The translations under genes were made by a program, and so were the position numbers. A DNA stretch of 57,441 nucleotides from DATKMK01 sp035541895 (GTDB lineage: Bacteria > Desulfobacterota > Binatia > HRBIN30 > JACQVA1), in the NCBI GenBank assembly GCA_035541895.1, contig DATKMK010000026.1:1-57441 (forward strand), in the 5' to 3' direction. Shown here piece after piece: positions 18,501 through 28,700 of this stretch (its first letter is position 1; each line of letters opens with the position of its first letter). The notes under the pieces are model-generated. The model saw nothing but the letters and a program-made list of their open reading frames with translations. It made no database searches and was not told the DNA's origin.

Positions 18501-18905
18501 GCCGAAGCAGCGCTCGTGGCCACGCTGGCGGAAGCCTTCCTGGGTGCCGGGGATGTGGCGCGCGCCCGCGCGCTCGCCGAGGAATCGGTCGCGCTTGGAC
18601 GGCGGATCGGCGCACCGGTGTATTTCTTCCCCGCGCTGCGGGCGCTGGCGCACGTGCTCCTCGTCGAGGCGGGCGCTGCGGCAGCGCCCGCCATCCGTGC
18701 CGCCCTGGACGAGGCCGAGCGGCTCATCGCCGAGACCGGCGCGACGAGCCTGACACCGCTCGTCCTGCTCGACCGTGCCGCGCTCGCACGCCTCGAGGGC
18801 GACACCGCCGCACGCCAACGCCTCCTCGAAGAAGCCACGACGCTCTTCGCCGAGCTGGGCGCGCCGATGCGGGTGCAGCAGATCGATGCGCTGCTCGCCG
18901 AGTGA
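15522..18905 (+). CDS. Double zinc ribbon / class III nucleotide cyclase / AAA (STAND) ATPase / TPR protein, paralogue 1
   Basis: 1127 residues from GTG 15522, with AGGAG 6 nt upstream. Residues 3-45 have four CxxC pairs (Cys 3/6, 17/20, 28/31, 42/45), a double zinc ribbon. Residues about 88-275 are a cyclase homology domain: metal-binding Asp100 (FADVKGS) and Asp144 (YTGDGIMALFG) are kept. The adenine-selecting Lys position is Gln140, the position equivalent to sAC Thr is Thr214, and the transition-state Asn is replaced by Gly221, with Arg225 kept. Residues about 290-600 are the ATPase, with Walker A GDAGLGKSR (321-329) and Walker B LLEDLHWFD (448-456). The rest is helical TPR-like repeat. 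The order resembles mammalian soluble adenylyl cyclase with one cyclase domain. It probably forms a dimer and senses a ligand through the TPR part (inference). First of four tandem copies. Confidence 0.9.
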   Translation: MKCSKCQTENLADSAFCEECGGPLEAACPSCGTSNRPTANFCRKCRAEFVGSGQAAASSSLRSPTPDPRSYTPKHLADKILQSKSALEGERKQVTVLFADVKGSMDLAGQLDPEEWHHILDRFFQILTDGVHRFEGTVNQYTGDGIMALFGAPITHEDHARRACYAALHLLDGLRSYANELRLRRGLSFSARLGINSGEVIVGKIGDDLRMDYTAQGHTVGLAARMEQIAEPGKVYLTAPTAKLIDGYFALADLGAMEIKGVHGAMHVFELQGLGQMRTRLDVSRSRGFSRFVGRGDEMQVLESALARAREGNAQVIGIVGDAGLGKSRLCFEFLERCRSRGLMTYETTGVAHGKAIPLLPILRLFRAFFGVTEQDSDATARERIAGRLLLLDERLRDSLPLNFEFMGVPDPENPAPKMDPEARQRQMFDIVRRVIQARGQKETTVTLLEDLHWFDGGSAAFLEPLIDAAVGTRALVLLNFRPEYQAPWMGKSFFHQLPISPLGPDAIRELVDALLGSDPSTRGLAEAIHQRTAGNPFFTEEVIQNLIESGKLQGSKGAYRLVTPIDKLVVPSSVQALLAARIDRLAEREKDVLQTAAVIGREFDEPTLAAVVEQDAPQLREALQRLKDTEFVYEQSLYPVAEYLFKHPLTQEVALSSQLQERRKRLHAAVARVIEAAHPDKLDAQAALLAHHWEETDDALVAARWHRRAAQWAGTNDIAASMRHWQRVRELIEADADSAEAAELGADACRQTLAVGFRLGLSPEEEARAFSEGKRWAQRSGDIRADALLETAYSIVANSTGRIEEGVRHALEGQRLLLQTEDEELRALAPWTASYPLFCAGQLTRSRELLEALLESSRGRPELGFTLWNLSAWAFSQFMLGQIEIHVGNLDSGRAQIEHGVEVARRCGDTESEGWALSWLGAAADIAGDVEGGLGPCQRSVEIAEKIGSPYSRAVAYYRLGVLVGGAGRWAEAVETLEQALAIARQCRTYLEAEAALVATLAEAFLGAGDVARARALAEESVALGRRIGAPVYFFPALRALAHVLLVEAGAAAAPAIRAALDEAERLIAETGATSLTPLVLLDRAALARLEGDTAARQRLLEEATTLFAELGAPMRVQQIDALLAE

Positions 18906-18954
18906 CGGCAATGCAACCGGCGCTTGGCTATTCGGCGGAAGGGGAACTGACATC

Positions 18955-21900
18955 GTGAAGTGCTCATCCTGTGGGGTCGAGAACGCCGCCGGCCGCAAGT
19001 TCTGTGTCGAGTGCGGCGCCAAGCTCGCGCTCAGCTGCGCGGCATGCGGAACCCCGCACGCGCCAGCCGAGAAGTTCTGCGGCGAGTGCGGCGGTGAACT
19101 GAAAGGGGTTACGGGGTTAGGGGGGTACAGGGTTGAGGGTTCGACCTCCGCCCCAATCTTCAATCCCGTAACTCCGAGCCCCCTCTCCTACACCCCCAAA
19201 CACCTCGCCGACAAAATCCTCCAATCGAAATCCGCACTCGAAGGCGAGCGCAAGCAGGTCACCGTCCTGTTCGCCGATGTGAAGGGCTCGATGGAGCTGG
19301 CGGAGCAGCTTGATCCGGAACACTGGCACACGATCCTCGATCGCTTCTTCGCCATCCTCACCGACGGCGTGCACCGTTTCGAGGGCACGGTGAACCAGTA
19401 CACCGGCGACGGCATCATGGCGCTGTTCGGCGCGCCGATCACACACGAGGATCATGCGCAGCGCGCCTGCTACACCGCGTTGCACCTGCTCGACGAGGTG
19501 CGCGGCTATTCGCGCGAGCTGAAACGCACGACCGGACTCGACTTCGCCGTGCGCATCGGACTGCACTCGGGTGATGTCGTCGTCGGCAAGATCGGCGACG
19601 ATCTGCGGATGGATTACACGGCGCAGGGTCACACCGTCGGCTTGGCCCAACGCATGGAGAGTCTGGCGGAGGCCAACTCCTGCTTCGTCAGTTCCGCCAC
19701 GGCAGCGCTAGCGTCGGGATACGTCGCGCTCGACGACCTCGGCGCCTTCCGCGTTAAGGGCGTGGCCGAGCCGGTAAATGTTTTCGTGTTGCGCGGGCTC
19801 GGTGCGGTGCGCACTCGCTTCGACGCCTCGCGCGCGCGCGGCCTCACCCGCTTCGTCGGGCGCGACGATGACATGCGCACGCTCGAAGCGGCCCTCGTTC
19901 AGGCACAGGCCGGGCACGGCCAGGTGGTCGGGGTCGTGGCGGAGGCGGGAACCGGCAAGAGCCGCCTCTGCTTCGAGTTCGCTCAACTCTGCCGCGCTCG
20001 CGGTCTGGTGGTGAACGAGAGCCAGGCCGTCGCGCACGGGAAGAACGTCCCGCTCCTCCCAATCTTGCAGGTGTTCCGTGCCTACTATGGGATTGGCGAA
20101 CGCGATGACGAGCGCACGGTGCGCGAGAAGATCGCCGGGCGACTGTTGCTACTCGACGAGAGCTTCCGCGAGGTCCTGCCGGTGATCTTCGACTTCTTCG
20201 GTGTGCCCGACCCGGAGCGGCCGGTGCCTCGCATGGATCCGGAGGCGCGCCAGCGCCTGTATTTCGCCGTGCTGCGCAAAGTGGTGCAGCGCGACGATCC
20301 CACCGGCCAGCCGCCCGTCACGTTGATCGAGGATCTGCACTGGATGGACCCCGCCAGCGAAGCGTTCCTCGCCGAGTGGGTGGAGGCGATCGGCGCCGCC
20401 GGTCGCTTGCTGGTGGTGAACTTCCGTCCTGAGTACCGCGCGGCGTGGATGCAGAAATCCTACTATCGACAGATCGCGCTCACCCCGCTCGGCCCCGAGG
20501 CTATCCGCGAGCTGCTTTCGGACCTGCTGGGGAACGACGAGAGCACCGCCGGCCTCGCTGATACGATCCATGCGCGCAGCGGCGGCAACCCCTTCTTCGC
20601 CGAGGAGATCGTGCAGACGCTCATCGAGTCAGGAAGCCTCCAGGGAAGTCGCGGCGGCTATCGCCTGACGACACCAGTGGCGCGACTCGAGGTGCCGCCT
20701 TCCGTGCGCGGCCTACTGGGCGCACGCATTGACCGGCTCGAGGAACGCGACAAGCAGGTGCTGCAGACCGCGGCCGTGATCGGCAAGGAGTTTTCCGAGC
20801 CTATTCTGCGTCAGGTGCTTACCACGATCGGCGGAGCAGCTCTGCCGGGGGCTCAGCTCGGTGAGGCGCTTGCGACGCTGCGGACGCGCGAGTTCCTGCA
20901 CGAGACGGCCCTCTATCCGGTCGCCGAGTACACCTTCAAACATCCGCTGACGCAGGAAGTGGCGCTCGGCTCGCAGCTTCAGGAGCGACGGCGGACGATT
21001 CATGCCGCGGTCGCGCAGGCGATCGAATTCACGCACGCCGACAAGCTCGACGAGGTTGCGGCCCTGCTCGCGCATCACTGCGTCGAAGCGGGCCAGCCGT
21101 TGCCGGCAGCGCAGTGGCACGCGCGGGCGGCGACCTTCCTCGCCCGCAGCAACGTCACCGAATCGGCTCGCCACTGGCAGCAAGTGCGCGAGGTGTTGCG
21201 CAACATCGCCGATGATCCGCGCGCGCCAGTGCTTGGTGCCAACGCCTGTTTTCGCGTGCTCGGCCTCGCGTTCCGCCTGGGTGTACCTGAACCGGAGGCG
21301 GAGGCCGTGTTTCACGAAGGGCTCGACTGGGCCGCGCGCACGGACGACCCGCTTTGGGCGGCCCGGTTGCACCAGGCCATGTCGGTGTTCGAGAGCGGCA
21401 ACAATCGGTTCGATGCCGGGCTCCGCCATGGCGTGGAATGGGAGCGCATCGTGCGCTCGTTGCCCGACGCGGAGCGGCGTGCCTGCGCCCTCTGGCCGAC
21501 TCTTGTGCCGTTGCTCGGCAAGGGAGACTTGGCCACCCTGCGGATCAACTGCCAGCAGCAGATCGCCTGGACCGAGACGCATCCCGAATGGGGCATGCGA
21601 GATTGGGGCGTCAGTGCACTCGCGGACGTGCTCAACAACCTGGCGTGGGTCGAGCTCCGCGACGGGACGTTCGCACGGGCGCGTGCGTTGATCGAGCGTT
21701 CGATCGACCTCGCACGAGGGCTGAACAACGAATCCGAGGTGTGGTGCTTGGGAGGCCTCGGAGATCTAGGATTCCTCGCCGGTGACCCGGAGCTGTCTCG
21801 AGCAGCTGTCGAACGCGGCGTCCGAATCAGCGAGCCACTGGGGGTGTTGGCACGCCAAATTGCCCACAGTCGGCTCGGTCGACAGCTCTTGCTCGACGGG

Positions 21901-22371
21901 CGGGCGGCGGAAGCGGTGGAAGCGCTCGAGTACGCGCAGTCGTTCTCCAAAGACGGAAATCGCACCCAGGAGCTGTTCGTCGCGCAAGCGCTGGCCCAGG
22001 CGAGGCTCGAAGCAGGCGAACCCGCGCGCGCGCGGGCGATGGCCGCAGCCGCGCTGAACGACTCTCTCCAGCTCGGCGCCCGCCTCGGCGCGATCGATTC
22101 CGCGCTAGTGTTGTCGGCCGCCCTGCGCGCCGAGATAGGCCTGGGAGCCGCGCCGCGGATCGAAGAGGTGCTGGCGACCGCCGACCGCCTGATCGCCGAG
22201 ACCGGTGCGTGTAACATGACGGCGTTCGTCCTCGTCGAGCGCGCCGCGTTGTCGGAGTTGCGCGGCGAGGTGCCGCAGCGGCAGGTGTATCTCCGCGGCG
22301 CGCTCGACGCGTTCAAGCAGATGGGTGCCACGGGCCAAGCCGCTCGGCTCACGCGGGAGATCAGCTCGTGA
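18955..22371 (+). CDS. Double zinc ribbon / class III nucleotide cyclase / AAA (STAND) ATPase / TPR protein, paralogue 2
   Basis: 1138 residues from GTG 18955, chosen because it begins the zinc ribbon (CSSCGVENAAGRKFCVEC) and has a GGAAGGGGAA purine stretch upstream. The frame is open much further back inside paralogue 1. Domain order is the same: four CxxC pairs, linker, cyclase with FADVKGS and YTGDGIMALFG, ATPase with EAGTGKSR and LIEDLHWMD, then TPR. The Lys-to-Gln and Asn-to-Gly changes of paralogue 1 recur (VNQYTGDG, HTVGLAQRM). The front two thirds are near-repeats of the neighbours, while the last 500 residues are clearly divergent. The linker before the cyclase contains a palindromic repeat read in frame (19108-19172). 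The stop overlaps the next start as GTGA. Confidence 0.9.
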   Translation: MKCSSCGVENAAGRKFCVECGAKLALSCAACGTPHAPAEKFCGECGGELKGVTGLGGYRVEGSTSAPIFNPVTPSPLSYTPKHLADKILQSKSALEGERKQVTVLFADVKGSMELAEQLDPEHWHTILDRFFAILTDGVHRFEGTVNQYTGDGIMALFGAPITHEDHAQRACYTALHLLDEVRGYSRELKRTTGLDFAVRIGLHSGDVVVGKIGDDLRMDYTAQGHTVGLAQRMESLAEANSCFVSSATAALASGYVALDDLGAFRVKGVAEPVNVFVLRGLGAVRTRFDASRARGLTRFVGRDDDMRTLEAALVQAQAGHGQVVGVVAEAGTGKSRLCFEFAQLCRARGLVVNESQAVAHGKNVPLLPILQVFRAYYGIGERDDERTVREKIAGRLLLLDESFREVLPVIFDFFGVPDPERPVPRMDPEARQRLYFAVLRKVVQRDDPTGQPPVTLIEDLHWMDPASEAFLAEWVEAIGAAGRLLVVNFRPEYRAAWMQKSYYRQIALTPLGPEAIRELLSDLLGNDESTAGLADTIHARSGGNPFFAEEIVQTLIESGSLQGSRGGYRLTTPVARLEVPPSVRGLLGARIDRLEERDKQVLQTAAVIGKEFSEPILRQVLTTIGGAALPGAQLGEALATLRTREFLHETALYPVAEYTFKHPLTQEVALGSQLQERRRTIHAAVAQAIEFTHADKLDEVAALLAHHCVEAGQPLPAAQWHARAATFLARSNVTESARHWQQVREVLRNIADDPRAPVLGANACFRVLGLAFRLGVPEPEAEAVFHEGLDWAARTDDPLWAARLHQAMSVFESGNNRFDAGLRHGVEWERIVRSLPDAERRACALWPTLVPLLGKGDLATLRINCQQQIAWTETHPEWGMRDWGVSALADVLNNLAWVELRDGTFARARALIERSIDLARGLNNESEVWCLGGLGDLGFLAGDPELSRAAVERGVRISEPLGVLARQIAHSRLGRQLLLDGRAAEAVEALEYAQSFSKDGNRTQELFVAQALAQARLEAGEPARARAMAAAALNDSLQLGARLGAIDSALVLSAALRAEIGLGAAPRIEEVLATADRLIAETGACNMTAFVLVERAALSELRGEVPQRQVYLRGALDAFKQMGATGQAARLTREISS
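19108..19172. repeat. In-frame imperfect palindrome in the linker of paralogue 2
   Basis: GTTACGGGGTT at 19108-19118 pairs with AATCCCGTAAC at 19162-19172, with one G-T pair. The stretch is read as a Gly/Val/Ser/Pro-rich linker between zinc ribbon and cyclase and has composition unlike the flanking domains. Confidence 0.65.
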
Positions 22372-25300
22372 ACTGCACTGTCTGCGGGCACGAGAACCGG
22401 CCGGGCGCCAAGTTTTGCGAACAGTGCGCCGCGCCGATCAAGCGTCTGTGCGCCGGCTGCGGAGCCGAGCTGCGTCCAACCGCGAAGTTTTGCGATGAGT
22501 GTGGCGCGGAAATCAGGGTGCGAGGTGTTACGGTGTTCGGTGTTAGGGAAAATCCGGATCCCCTAACAGCGAACACCCTAACAGCTAACAGCCTCTCCCC
22601 CCGTACCTACACTCCCAAACACCTCGCCGACAAAATCCTGCAGTCGAAGTCCGCGCTCGAAGGCGAGCGCAAGCAGGTCACCATCCTCTTCGCCGACGTC
22701 AAGGGCTCGATGGAGCTGGCCGAACAACTCGACCCGGAAAAGTGGCACACCATCCTCGACCGCTTCTTCGCCATCCTCACCGACGGCGTGCACCGGTTCG
22801 AAGGGACGGTGAACCAGTACACCGGCGACGGCATCATGGCGCTGTTCGGCGCGCCGATCGCGCACGAGGATCACGCCCAGCGCGCCTGCTTCGCGGCATT
22901 GCATCTCTTGGAAGCGCTGCGGCCACATGCCCGCGAAGTGAAGCGCGAGCACGGGCTGACGCTCTCCTGCCGCGTCGGCCTGCACTCCGGCGAGGTCGTG
23001 GTCGGCAAGATCGGTGACGATCTGCGCATGGACTACACGGCGCAGGGCCACACCGTCGGGCTGGCGCAACGCATGGAGGCGCTGGCGTCGCCGGATACCG
23101 CCTACCTGAGTGCCCACACCGCGGCACTGGCGGAAGGCTATTTCAATCTGGAGGACCTCGGCGAGTTTCCGGTCAAGGGCGTCAGCGAGCCGGTCCGTGT
23201 GTACCAGCTGCGCGGGATTGGCAAGCTCGGCACACGCTTCGAGGTGTCGCGCGCCCGCGGGCTGACGCGCTTCGTCGGACGCGACTCCGACATGCAGACA
23301 TTGGAGTCGGCACTCGTGCAAGCACGCGCCGGCAATGGCCAGGTGGTCGGTGTCGTCGCCGAGGCAGGTACGGGGAAGAGCCGGCTGTGCTTCGAGTTCC
23401 TCGAACGCTGCCGCGCCCGCGGGCTCAACCCGGTCGAGGGGCGCGGTGTTGCCCACGGCAAGAACATCCCCTTCCTGCCGATCCTGCAGGTGTGCCGCGA
23501 CTTCTACGGCATCACCGAGAACGACAGCGACCAGCTGGCGCGCGAGAAGATCGCCGGGCGCCTGCTGCTCATCGACGAGGGCTTCCGCGAGGCGCTGCCG
23601 CTGCTCTTCGACTTCTTCGGGGTGCCGGACCCGCAGCGCCCGGCCCCGCGCATGGACCCCGAGGCGCGCCAGCGCCAGCTCTTCGGCGTGCTCAAGCGGC
23701 TCTTCGAGCGCAGCGATCGAGACGGGCCGGGAGTGGTCCTGCTCGAAGATCTCCACTGGATCGACGGCGGCAGCGAAGCGTTTCTGGCGCAGTGGGTCGA
23801 TGCCGTCGCCGCGACTCCGACGCTGCTCCTGGTGAACTTCCGCCCCGAGTACCGCGCCGACTGGATGCGGATCTCCTACTACCACCAGTTGCCGCTGGCG
23901 CCGCTCGGACCCGAAGCGATTCGCGAGCTGCTCGACGACTGGCTCGGAAACGACGCGAGCATCGCCGGCCTGGCGCAGGCGATCCACGCCCGCACCGGCG
24001 GCAACCCGTTCTTTGCTGAGGAGGTCATACAGTCGCTAATCGAGAAGAGGCATGTTGAGGGCGAGCGTGGCAACTACCGGCTCGTCACCAGAGTCGACCA
24101 GCTCGACGTCCCGCGAACGGTGCAGGCGCTGCTGGCGGCGCGCATCGACCGCCTCCCGGAGCGCGAGAAGTTGGTGCTGCAGACCGCAGCCGTGATCGGC
24201 AAGGAGTTCCCGGGAAGCATCCTCGAAGCCGTGAGCGACCTTCCACAAGCGCAGCTCGAGGAGGCACTGCGCCACCTCAAGCAAGCCGAGTTCGTCCACG
24301 AGAAGTCGCTCTACCCGGTCGCCGAGTACGCCTTCAAGCACCCGCTGACGCAAGAGGTCGCGCTCGGCTCGCAGCTACAAGAACGGCGGCGCCGCTTCCA
24401 TGCTGCCGTGGCGCGAGCGATTCAAGCGGCCCACGCGGACAAGCTCGACGAACGCTCTGCCCTGCTCGCCCACCACTGGGAAGAGGCGGGCGAGACGATG
24501 GAGGCGGCACGCTGGCACCGCCGCGCCGCCGAGTGGGTGGAAGCGAACGACTTCGCGGCGGCGCGCACCCACTGGCGCAAGGTGCTTGACCTCGCCGGCG
24601 TCCTCGTCACTGACGTGGAGGCCGCTCGTCTCGCCGGCCATGCGTGCTGGCGCCTGCTGACGGTGGGCTGGCGTCTTGGGATGCCGGCCGAAGACGCGCA
24701 GGCGATCGTCGGCAAAGGCCGGGAGCTTGCCGCCCGCTGCGCCGACGAGATGCTGCTGTGCAATCTCCTCTTCGGCTACAGCATCGTTCTCGACCTGAGC
24801 GGAGAGCTGCTGGGCGCGTTCGAGCAGATCGAGGAGATGCTCGGTATCGTCGAGCGCGTTTCCAGTGACCCGCTTCACGTGGCCGAGTGCAAGGGGCTGC
24901 GCATTGATATCCTTCTCAATACGGGGCGCCTCGCGCAGGGACTCGCGGCCTGTGATGAGCTCGCCGCAGCGACCGAGCACGACGTCACCTACGGGCGCGA
25001 GATCTGGGGCGGGAGCGACCACGTCTGGGCGGTCGCACGCCGGGGCTGGGTGCTCTCTCTGATGGGCCGTCTCGACGAGGGACGGCAAGAGATGGAGCGC
25101 GCCCTTGATCTTGGGCGCCGTATCGAGGTCACGGAGGTGATCGGCTGGATTCGCACGGTCCAGGCGGTGATGGACGCTCTGCGCGGCGATGTCGAGCCCT
25201 TGCTCGTGAACGCGCGCGAGGCGATCCGCATCGCAGAGAAGAACGGCAGCTCCCTGTCGCTGTCGCTGGCGCACTGGGTGCTCGGCAAAGCCCAGCTCGA

Positions 25301-25784
25301 TAGGGGCGAAGTGACCGAGGCGACGCGTGAGCTCGAGCAGGCGATCGCGATCGCCCGCGAGCGCCGTACGAATCTGCAGACCGAGGTGCGCATGCTCGCG
25401 GACCTCGCCAACGCGTACCTCCAGGGTGGCGACCCGTCCCGCGCCCGCCAGACGGCGCTGGCCGCCGTGCAGCGTGGCGTGCAACAGGAAGCGCGCTTCT
25501 GGGAGTGCCAGGCCCAGCTCGTGTTGGCGCGCGCCCTGTGCGCCGAGTCGGGAGCGCAGGCTGGCGATGCCATCGAGCGGGCCATCGCCCGCGCCGCGGC
25601 GCTAGTCGAGGAGACCGGTGGCCGCAGCCTCGAGCCTGAAGTGCACGAAGTGCGGGCTCGGCTCGCGGCCTTGCGCGACGCCCACGCCTTGCGGGAAAGC
25701 GAGCTGCGCGAGGCCGCGCGCCTGTGGCGCGAGATCGGCGCGCCACTGCGGGCTGCGGCGCTGGAGCGGGAGCTGGTCGCATGA
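22368..25784 (+). CDS. Double zinc ribbon / class III nucleotide cyclase / AAA (STAND) ATPase / TPR protein, paralogue 3
   Basis: 1138 residues from GTG 22368, overlapping the previous stop by 4 nt (GTGA), so translation is probably coupled. The zinc ribbon is CTVCGHENRPGAKFCEQC and CAGCGAELRPTAKFCDEC. The cyclase domain keeps FADVKGS and YTGDGIMALFG with the same Gln and Gly replacements. Walker A is EAGTGKSR and Walker B is LLEDLHWID. The TPR half differs strongly from the neighbouring copies. The linker before the cyclase (GVRENPDPLTANTLTANS) is encoded by a near-perfect palindrome at 22532-22577. The stop overlaps the start of paralogue 4 as ATGA. Product and activating ligand are unknown. 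Confidence 0.9.
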   Translation: MNCTVCGHENRPGAKFCEQCAAPIKRLCAGCGAELRPTAKFCDECGAEIRVRGVTVFGVRENPDPLTANTLTANSLSPRTYTPKHLADKILQSKSALEGERKQVTILFADVKGSMELAEQLDPEKWHTILDRFFAILTDGVHRFEGTVNQYTGDGIMALFGAPIAHEDHAQRACFAALHLLEALRPHAREVKREHGLTLSCRVGLHSGEVVVGKIGDDLRMDYTAQGHTVGLAQRMEALASPDTAYLSAHTAALAEGYFNLEDLGEFPVKGVSEPVRVYQLRGIGKLGTRFEVSRARGLTRFVGRDSDMQTLESALVQARAGNGQVVGVVAEAGTGKSRLCFEFLERCRARGLNPVEGRGVAHGKNIPFLPILQVCRDFYGITENDSDQLAREKIAGRLLLIDEGFREALPLLFDFFGVPDPQRPAPRMDPEARQRQLFGVLKRLFERSDRDGPGVVLLEDLHWIDGGSEAFLAQWVDAVAATPTLLLVNFRPEYRADWMRISYYHQLPLAPLGPEAIRELLDDWLGNDASIAGLAQAIHARTGGNPFFAEEVIQSLIEKRHVEGERGNYRLVTRVDQLDVPRTVQALLAARIDRLPEREKLVLQTAAVIGKEFPGSILEAVSDLPQAQLEEALRHLKQAEFVHEKSLYPVAEYAFKHPLTQEVALGSQLQERRRRFHAAVARAIQAAHADKLDERSALLAHHWEEAGETMEAARWHRRAAEWVEANDFAAARTHWRKVLDLAGVLVTDVEAARLAGHACWRLLTVGWRLGMPAEDAQAIVGKGRELAARCADEMLLCNLLFGYSIVLDLSGELLGAFEQIEEMLGIVERVSSDPLHVAECKGLRIDILLNTGRLAQGLAACDELAAATEHDVTYGREIWGGSDHVWAVARRGWVLSLMGRLDEGRQEMERALDLGRRIEVTEVIGWIRTVQAVMDALRGDVEPLLVNAREAIRIAEKNGSSLSLSLAHWVLGKAQLDRGEVTEATRELEQAIAIARERRTNLQTEVRMLADLANAYLQGGDPSRARQTALAAVQRGVQQEARFWECQAQLVLARALCAESGAQAGDAIERAIARAAALVEETGGRSLEPEVHEVRARLAALRDAHALRESELREAARLWREIGAPLRAAALERELVA
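22532..22577. repeat. In-frame palindrome in the linker of paralogue 3
   Basis: The 17-nt arms 22532-22548 and 22561-22577 are reverse complements with one mismatch (GGTGTTCGGTGTTAGGG against its partner), with a 12-nt loop. Further copies of the CTAACAGC unit follow up to about 22592. The AT content and repeat units differ from the surrounding gene, which suggests an inserted repeat element kept in frame. Confidence 0.8.
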
Positions 25785-28700
25785 AGTGCTCCGGGTGCGG
25801 CCACGCGAACCCTGCCGAGTCGAGCTTCTGCCTCGAATGCGGCAGCCGGCTGGTGCCGGCGTGTGCGCAGTGCGGAGCGCAGCTACCTCCCAATGCCAAG
25901 TTCTGCAACAAGTGCGGCGCGCCAGTCCAGGTCTCGAGTGCCAGGCCGCAGGTGTCAGGCCCGGACACCCACCACCCGACACCCACCACCCAAAGAGACC
26001 CGCTTTCCTACACGCCCAAACACCTCGCCGACAAGATCTTGCAGTCCAAGTCCGCCCTCGAAGGCGAGCGCAAGCAGGTGACCGTGCTCTTCGCCGACGT
26101 CAAGGGCTCGATGGAGCTGGCCGAGCAGCTCGATCCGGAAGAATGGCACCGGATCCTCGACCGCTTCTTTGCCATCCTCACCGATGGCGTGCACCGCTTC
26201 GAGGGCACGGTGAACCAGTACACCGGCGACGGCATCATGGCGCTGTTCGGCGCGCCGATCGCCCACGAAGATCACGCGCAGCGCGCATGTTACGCGGCGC
26301 TGCATCTGCGCGACGAGATCGCGCGCTATGCCACCGAGGTGAAGCGTGAACATGGCGTCGGCTTCTCAACACGCATGGGCATCAACTCCGGCGCGGTCGT
26401 CGTCGGCCGGATCGGCGACGACCTGCGCATGGACTACACGGCACAGGGCCACACCGTTGGCCTGGCGCAACGAATGGAATCGCTGGCATCGCCCGATACC
26501 TGCTACCTCACGGCAGCGACGGCCGGCCTGGTGCGCGGCTATTTCGCGCTCGACGACCTCGGCGACTTTCGAGTGAAGGGGGTCGCGGAGCCGGTGCGCG
26601 TCCACCGCCTCACCGGCATCGGCACCTCGCGCACGCGCTTCGACATTTCGCGCGCCCGCGGCCTCTCCCGCTTCGTCGGGCGCGCGGCCGACATCCGCAC
26701 GCTCGAAGACGCCATCGCCCAGACCGACGCCGGCAACGGCCAGGTGGTCGGCGTGGTCGCCGAGGCCGGGACCGGCAAGAGCCGCCTGTGCTTCGAGTTC
26801 CTCGAGCGCTGCCGCGCCCGCGGCATGTCGGTCTACGAGGCCCACGCGGTGGCGCACGGGAAGAACATTCCGTTACTGCCGATTCTCGAGCTGTTCCGCG
26901 CCTACTACGGGATCACCAGCGAGGACGACGACCGCAGCGCGCGCGAGAAGATCGCCGGCCGCATGGTGCTGCTCGACCTCGGCTTTGCCGATGCGTTGCC
27001 GTTGATCTTCGACTTTCTCGGCGTCGCGGACTCGCAGCGCCCGGCGCCACGCCTGGATCCCGACGCGCGCCAGCGCCAGATTCTCGCCGTGATGCGCAAG
27101 GTGATCCAGAGTATCAGCGAAGAGCAGCCGACCATTACGCTGATCGAGGACCTGCACTGGCTCGATGACGCCAGCGGCGAGTTCCTGGCGCACATGGTCG
27201 ATGCGCGAGCCGGGAGCCGTAACCTGCTGCTGCTCAACTTTCGGCCGGAGTACCGCGCCGACTGGATGCAGAAGTCGTGGTACCGACAGATCCCGCTGAC
27301 GCCGCTCGGCAAGGATGCGATCGCCGAGCTGCTCGCCGATCTGTTGGGTACCGATCCAAGCATCGCGACGCTGGTGGGTCCGATCCACGCGCGCACGGGC
27401 GGCAATCCATTCTTTACCGAGGAGGTCGCGCAGACGCTGATCGAATCAGGACACCTGGAAGGCCTACGCGGTGCCTACCGCCTGGCTTCGCCGGTCGAGA
27501 AACTGCAAGTGCCGGCGACGGTGCAGGCGGTGCTGGCGGCGCGCATCGATCGGCTGCCGGAGCGGGAGAAGCGGCTGCTGCAAGTGGCCTCTGTGATTGG
27601 CAAGGACTTCGCTGAGCCGCTGTTGGCGGAGGTTGCGGAGCTGCCTCCCGAGGAGCTGAAAACGACGCTGGCCGCGTTGCATCGCGCCGAGTTCATCTAC
27701 GAGCAGGCGATCTATCCGGTAGTCGAGTACTCGTTCAAACATCCGCTGACGCAAGAGGTGGCGCTGGGCAGTCAGCTCAAGGAGCGCCGCCGTCAGGTGC
27801 ACGCCGCGGTGGCGCGAGCGATCGAGCAGCAGCATCCGGACCATCTCGACGAACGTGCCCCGCTACTGGCGCATCACTGGGAGGAGGCCGGTGAAGCGCT
27901 CAGCGCGGCACGCTGGCACCGGCGTGCGGCCGAGTGGGTGGGGTACACCGACTTTGCCGCATCAACCCACCACTGGGGACGCGTGCGCGCCCTCCGGCGC
28001 GAACTTCCGGACGATCGCGAGGCTGCGGCGCTTGGCATCGCTGCCTGCAGACTGCTTCTGAGCATGGGCTGGCGCGTCGGCATGGGACTCGAGGAGGCGC
28101 GCACGTTGCTGGACGAAGGACAAGATCTCGCGAACGCAAGCGGGGATCGACGCTCTGCGCTGTACCTGTCGATGGTCTATGGCCGCGCGGTCTGCGGTAC
28201 CGGCGAGGTGGCGGCATATCTCGAACTGATGATCGAGACCCGGCGTGCGGCGCTCGACCTCGACGACATCGCGCTGCAAGCCGGAGCCTGGGGTTTGCTC
28301 ATCGATGCCTTCTGCTTCGCCGCACGGTTTCCCGAAGCACTGCAAAGCGCCGAGGACGGGCTCGCGCGCACACCGCGTTCCGTTTCTCCGGACGGTTGGG
28401 TCGTAGGCATCAATCCCTACACCACGATGTCCTTCTGGCGCGGTTTCTGTTGCAGCTGGATGGGCCGGCTGCCCGAGGCGATCGAGGAGCTCGGGCGCTG
28501 TCGCCGTCTCTGCGAGGAGGACAGCACCCCGGAAATGAGCGGCTATGCCCTGATCCTTACCGCCGAAGCCCACTATCACGCCCACGACGCGGAGCGGGCT
28601 CTCGCGAGCGCTCGCCAGCTCGAGGAGATCACCCGCAAGCTTGGCGAACCGCCGTCATTGGCTGCTTACGCGCAGTTGGCCTTTGCCTTAGCACACCTCG

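Noticed and set aside
15831..19163. A 1110-codon open frame on the minus strand opposite cyclase paralogue 1
   Set aside because: It is the antisense of a clear multidomain gene, is Leu/Arg/Glu-rich without any domain motif, and recurs in shorter form opposite the other paralogues. It comes from high GC and codon bias.
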